Assembly (NCBI GenBank): GCA_002352425.1
Contig: DEIK01000096.1
Span: 1 to 42,125, forward strand
DNA from: Rhodobacteraceae bacterium UBA2776
Lineage (GTDB): Bacteria > Pseudomonadota > Alphaproteobacteria > Rhodobacterales > Rhodobacteraceae
Direction: 5' to 3'
Length of the DNA: 42,125 nt
The position numbers were made by a program, and so were the translations under genes. How positions within the stretch are numbered: the stretch's first letter is position 1; each line of letters begins with the position of its first letter. Positions 39,480 to 42,125 of this stretch are shown piece by piece. The notes beneath the pieces are model-generated. The model saw nothing but the letters and a program-made list of their open reading frames with translations, was not told the origin of the DNA and made no database searches.

Positions 39480-41417
39480 TTATTCCGCAGCCAAAGCGGC
39501 CGCGTGTTTTTCACGCAACCCGTCGCGATACAGCGCCTTGATCAGAGAAACACACATCAACCCCATAACCATTGTGAAGGGCAGCGCGCCAATGATCATT
39601 GCGCTTTTCAACGATTCCATCGGATCAGCCCCACCATTGGTTTTACCTGCGACCAGCAATGTGCCGATCACTAACGTCAGGATGATGCCCCACACAATGC
39701 GGTGTTTGATGCTGGTTTCTTGCGCGCCGCCGGACATGATGGTGTTCATCACCAAGATGCCAGAGTCCGCAGACGTCACCAAGAAGGTCATGATCAGCAC
39801 CACACACATAATGGTGATGGCCGTCAGGAACCCGCCCGAGATCATTTGCTGTAGTGTCACAAATAGTTTCGCGGTGTTGGACGCGCCTACGATCGTCCCG
39901 TTTGCGCCGCCTGTCAGTTCCAGATCAATCGCCGTGGCCCCCAAAATGGTCATCCAAGCGAAACAGACCATCGCGGGTGCAAAGACGCAGCCAACGATGA
40001 ATTCACGCACGGTACGTCCGCGCGAGATGCGCGCCAGGAACAGGCCAACAAAAGGTGAGAACGCAATCCACCAAGCCCAGTAGAACGTGGTCCAGCCTGA
40101 CTGCCAGCCAAATTGACGACCGTCGTTGCCAGCATCATAGGTCTGTTGCAACACGTCAGGTGAAAGTGCCGCCGCGGCCTGTAGGTTAGGTAGGGACGCT
40201 GTCAAAGAGGCCAGCTCAGAGGATTCGGCTTCTGACGGTGATGCGATCGCTGTCAGTTCGGTGATGCGACCCTGCGCATCTGTCACAGCCGAGCCAAGCC
40301 CGGAGACGAAGCCGTCATAACTGCCCCACGCGCCTTGAGCGGCGGACAGATCACTGGCCAACGGTTTGGCCGCCTCAGGCAGTGCTGCGGCAAATTCTGC
40401 GGCTGATTGTGGTCCATAGCCGCCAAAAGACAACTGCACAAAGTGCAAGATGTAATCAACAAAGGCTGTGGCGTAAGTTGTCATGGCAAACATGAACGAG
40501 CCAAAGATCACAAAGGTCAAAAGCAAGATCAGTGACAGCACCAGATTAAGGTTTGAGAGGTATTTAACACCCCGACCAACACCCGACACAGCCGATAGGA
40601 TCGACATGCTCATGATCACAAGCAAACCCGCGATCAGACCAACCGTCCCAGGTTTGGGGGCTTCGCCGCCCATATCCATCAGCCATTCCATACCGGTGAT
40701 CGCATAAACGCCATCAATAAACTGGCTGACACCAAATCCGATGGTGACAGATACACCCAGAATTGTTGCCACAACACCTAGAATATCCACAAGATGGCCC
40801 AAACCGCCGTTGACATATTTGCCAAACAAAGGTGTCAGGGCAGACCGGATCGTCAAAGGCATATCGCGCGTGTAAGCGTAATAGGCCAGCGACAGACCGG
40901 TTACCACATAGATTGCCCAGGCGTGGAACCCGTAATGCAGGAAGGTATAGCGGAAACCCGATTCCAAGGCCTCGGCAGTTTTGCCTTCAACCTCGCCTGA
41001 AACCACAAGTGGATTGGAGCCCCACAGACCCAGCGGCTCGGCGGTGGCAAAGACCATCAGGCCCACACCCAAACCAGCCCCGAACATCATCGAAAACCAT
41101 GAAAAATTAGAGAATTCCTTGCCTTTGCCGGTCGTGCCCATGACACGCTTGCCGGTTTGCGGCAGCACGGCCACGACCAAAAGGAAAAAGGCGAAAAACC
41201 CTACGATCACGATGTAGAATACGTTGAAATCTGCCAGAATTCTCCAGTTCAAGCTGCCCAAAGTACCGTTTGCATTGGCCGGCCAGACCAGCGCCCAAAT
41301 GACCAAAAGGGCCATGGAGATTTTACTTACGAGGGCAATAGGTACACTATTGCCCTCGTAAAAGCCGGACTCGGCCTTTTTGATATCCAGTTCTACGAAT
41401 GGTGGTTTGATACTCAT
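39480..41417 (-). CDS. BCCT-family transporter with an internal ~100-residue insertion
   Basis: The 645-residue transporter of the betaine/carnitine/choline family has about 12 membrane segments. Signature regions are 'MMFGAGLGVGLMVFATAEPL' (110-129) and the aromatic-box helix 'TTFYWAWWIAFSPFVG' (443-458), followed by 'ARISRGRTVREF'. Between roughly residues 333 and 436, before that helix, lies a hydrophilic Ala/Ser/Leu-rich stretch absent from the ~500-550-residue family standard. It probably imports a quaternary-ammonium or sulfonium solute with Na+ or H+. It converges on the LysR gene and may feed the catabolic island, but it has its own promoter. Confidence 0.92.
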   Translation of the reverse strand: MSIKPPFVELDIKKAESGFYEGNSVPIALVSKISMALLVIWALVWPANANGTLGSLNWRILADFNVFYIVIVGFFAFFLLVVAVLPQTGKRVMGTTGKGKEFSNFSWFSMMFGAGLGVGLMVFATAEPLGLWGSNPLVVSGEVEGKTAEALESGFRYTFLHYGFHAWAIYVVTGLSLAYYAYTRDMPLTIRSALTPLFGKYVNGGLGHLVDILGVVATILGVSVTIGFGVSQFIDGVYAITGMEWLMDMGGEAPKPGTVGLIAGLLVIMSMSILSAVSGVGRGVKYLSNLNLVLSLILLLTFVIFGSFMFAMTTYATAFVDYILHFVQLSFGGYGPQSAAEFAAALPEAAKPLASDLSAAQGAWGSYDGFVSGLGSAVTDAQGRITELTAIASPSEAESSELASLTASLPNLQAAAALSPDVLQQTYDAGNDGRQFGWQSGWTTFYWAWWIAFSPFVGLFLARISRGRTVREFIVGCVFAPAMVCFAWMTILGATAIDLELTGGANGTIVGASNTAKLFVTLQQMISGGFLTAITIMCVVLIMTFLVTSADSGILVMNTIMSGGAQETSIKHRIVWGIILTLVIGTLLVAGKTNGGADPMESLKSAMIIGALPFTMVMGLMCVSLIKALYRDGLREKHAAALAAE

Positions 41418-42125
41418 TTTCCCCGTCCCGGCTGCGTTTGTGCAGCCTGTTGGCGCTTCCCAATGCGCCGGATCGGCGACATTGGTCGCGCATTTTCGTT
41501 GCGCTTATCTGTAGCGAAAGCCTGACGTATTGGTGGTCTCAGAGTTGTCAATTAACGACTGTTCTAGGATACGACTGCGACATTTTGGCACGCAAAGCAA
41601 GTGAATCCACGGCCTGCGGACACAGAATTTGTGCGTGAGAAACCTTCAGGCGCGCTGTGCCGGCATTTGAGATGCGTAGATCATTTGCCTGCTGATCAGG
41701 CATCTTTTTGGTGAATTTCACCGTGGACCAGTCACGCTTTCGTTCCGTTCCAAGTGCGCGTTTAAGCCACCCTTCGTTCGAATGCGACAGGGCTTTTCCA
41801 GCCAAAGGCTGAATGTCGGCGGCAAAAGCCCCTTGGCATACGAACGAAAGGCTGCATAAATGAGTTGAGGGACCGGAACGCAAGCGTGACATGACCAGGT
41901 CGCAGTTTCACGCCTGTCCCAATATCAATTGATCCACAGACACGCTAACATAAATGCCAGCGGTGCCGACAGGGTAAACCGACCATATACCGTCATAGGT
42001 CAAAATCCAACGCGCGGCAGGTTTGGGCCTGTAAAACATGTAGGTTGGCATTGGTTGGTTATGAAAACGCATCGAATAACTGGCCAGCGGTGATGCAAAT
42101 AGTCAGAACGCAGCGCATTCTTTAG
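41418..42125. other. 708-bp stretch without a convincing gene
   Basis: It should contain the BCCT promoter at its left end. A minus-strand frame at 41548-41892 (114 codons) has no ribosome-binding site, signal or recognisable domain; its middle ('ADIQPLAGKALSHSNEGW') could be a remnant or repeat-derived. A 47-codon minus-strand frame (42051 to 41908) also lacks support. No tRNA, transposase or attachment site was seen. Confidence 0.5.

Noticed and set aside
1..42125. CRISPR array, tRNA, rRNA, prophage or complete insertion sequence
   Set aside because: No regular repeat-spacer pattern, cloverleaf, transposase or phage structural gene was seen. The only recombinase is housekeeping XerD.

Overview
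The window looks like chromosomal DNA of an alphaproteobacterium of the Rhodobacteraceae, most likely the marine Roseobacter group. The reasons are moderate GC content, the aroK-aroB block beside an xerD operon, an LpxD with the 'AAEPA.AGPDDLALAM' style N-terminus, an IalB-family protein, a divergent L,D-transpeptidase/DUF882 pair, a fused 2-oxoacid dehydrogenase E1, and Roseobacter-type HyuAB, BCCT and DUF3726 genes. The species call is inference. No tRNA, rRNA, CRISPR array, phage gene or intact insertion sequence was seen.

Left part (1-18.3 kb) is mostly housekeeping: the end of an AraC regulator, a VOC-family protein, a GFA-family gene broken by one in-frame TAG, a lytic transglycosylase, ssb, the overlapping aroK-aroB pair, and a + strand operon of a 44-aa membrane peptide, a 519-aa exported protein and xerD. 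It continues with a membrane protein translationally linked to a cystathionine gamma-synthase-like enzyme, a HlyC/CorC-type CBS protein, a PEP-mutase/isocitrate-lyase-fold enzyme after a DUF853 ATPase, ialB, lpxD, an L,D-transpeptidase and a DUF882 protein. The 454-bp gap at 13350-13803 holds two intrinsic terminators facing the same way. They probably mark two small RNAs, one with a C/U-rich anti-Shine-Dalgarno-like loop and the other purine-rich and partly complementary to it.

Middle part (18.3-24.9 kb) is amino-acid and acyl metabolism. A FabD-like acyltransferase is ATGA-coupled to a fused E1 alpha-beta dehydrogenase with no E2 or E3 nearby. An Lrp/AsnC regulator is divergent from this pair, with an inverted repeat between them. 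Downstream of the regulator is a two-gene module, a lysine 6-dehydrogenase/saccharopine-dehydrogenase-like protein and an ALDH7-type aminoadipate-semialdehyde dehydrogenase, which reads as lysine degradation.

Right part (24.9-41.4 kb) is an accessory catabolic island with two convergent, tightly coupled operons. The + strand operon, after a LysR gene, is hyuA - hyuB - FAD amine/amino-acid oxidoreductase - HpcH/HpaI aldolase - uronate-dehydrogenase-like NAD enzyme. The - strand operon is an aldehyde dehydrogenase - M19-dipeptidase-like protein lacking several metal ligands - unrecognised 562-aa protein - DUF3726 protein - Ldh-family reductase. A second LysR and a BCCT transporter with an unusual ~100-residue insertion follow. 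The enzyme set suggests uptake and breakdown of a small nitrogenous, perhaps betaine-like or cyclic amide, compound to 2-oxoacids. The substrate cannot be named from sequence, and this island is the best candidate for an undescribed pathway. The last ~700 bases contain no convincing gene.
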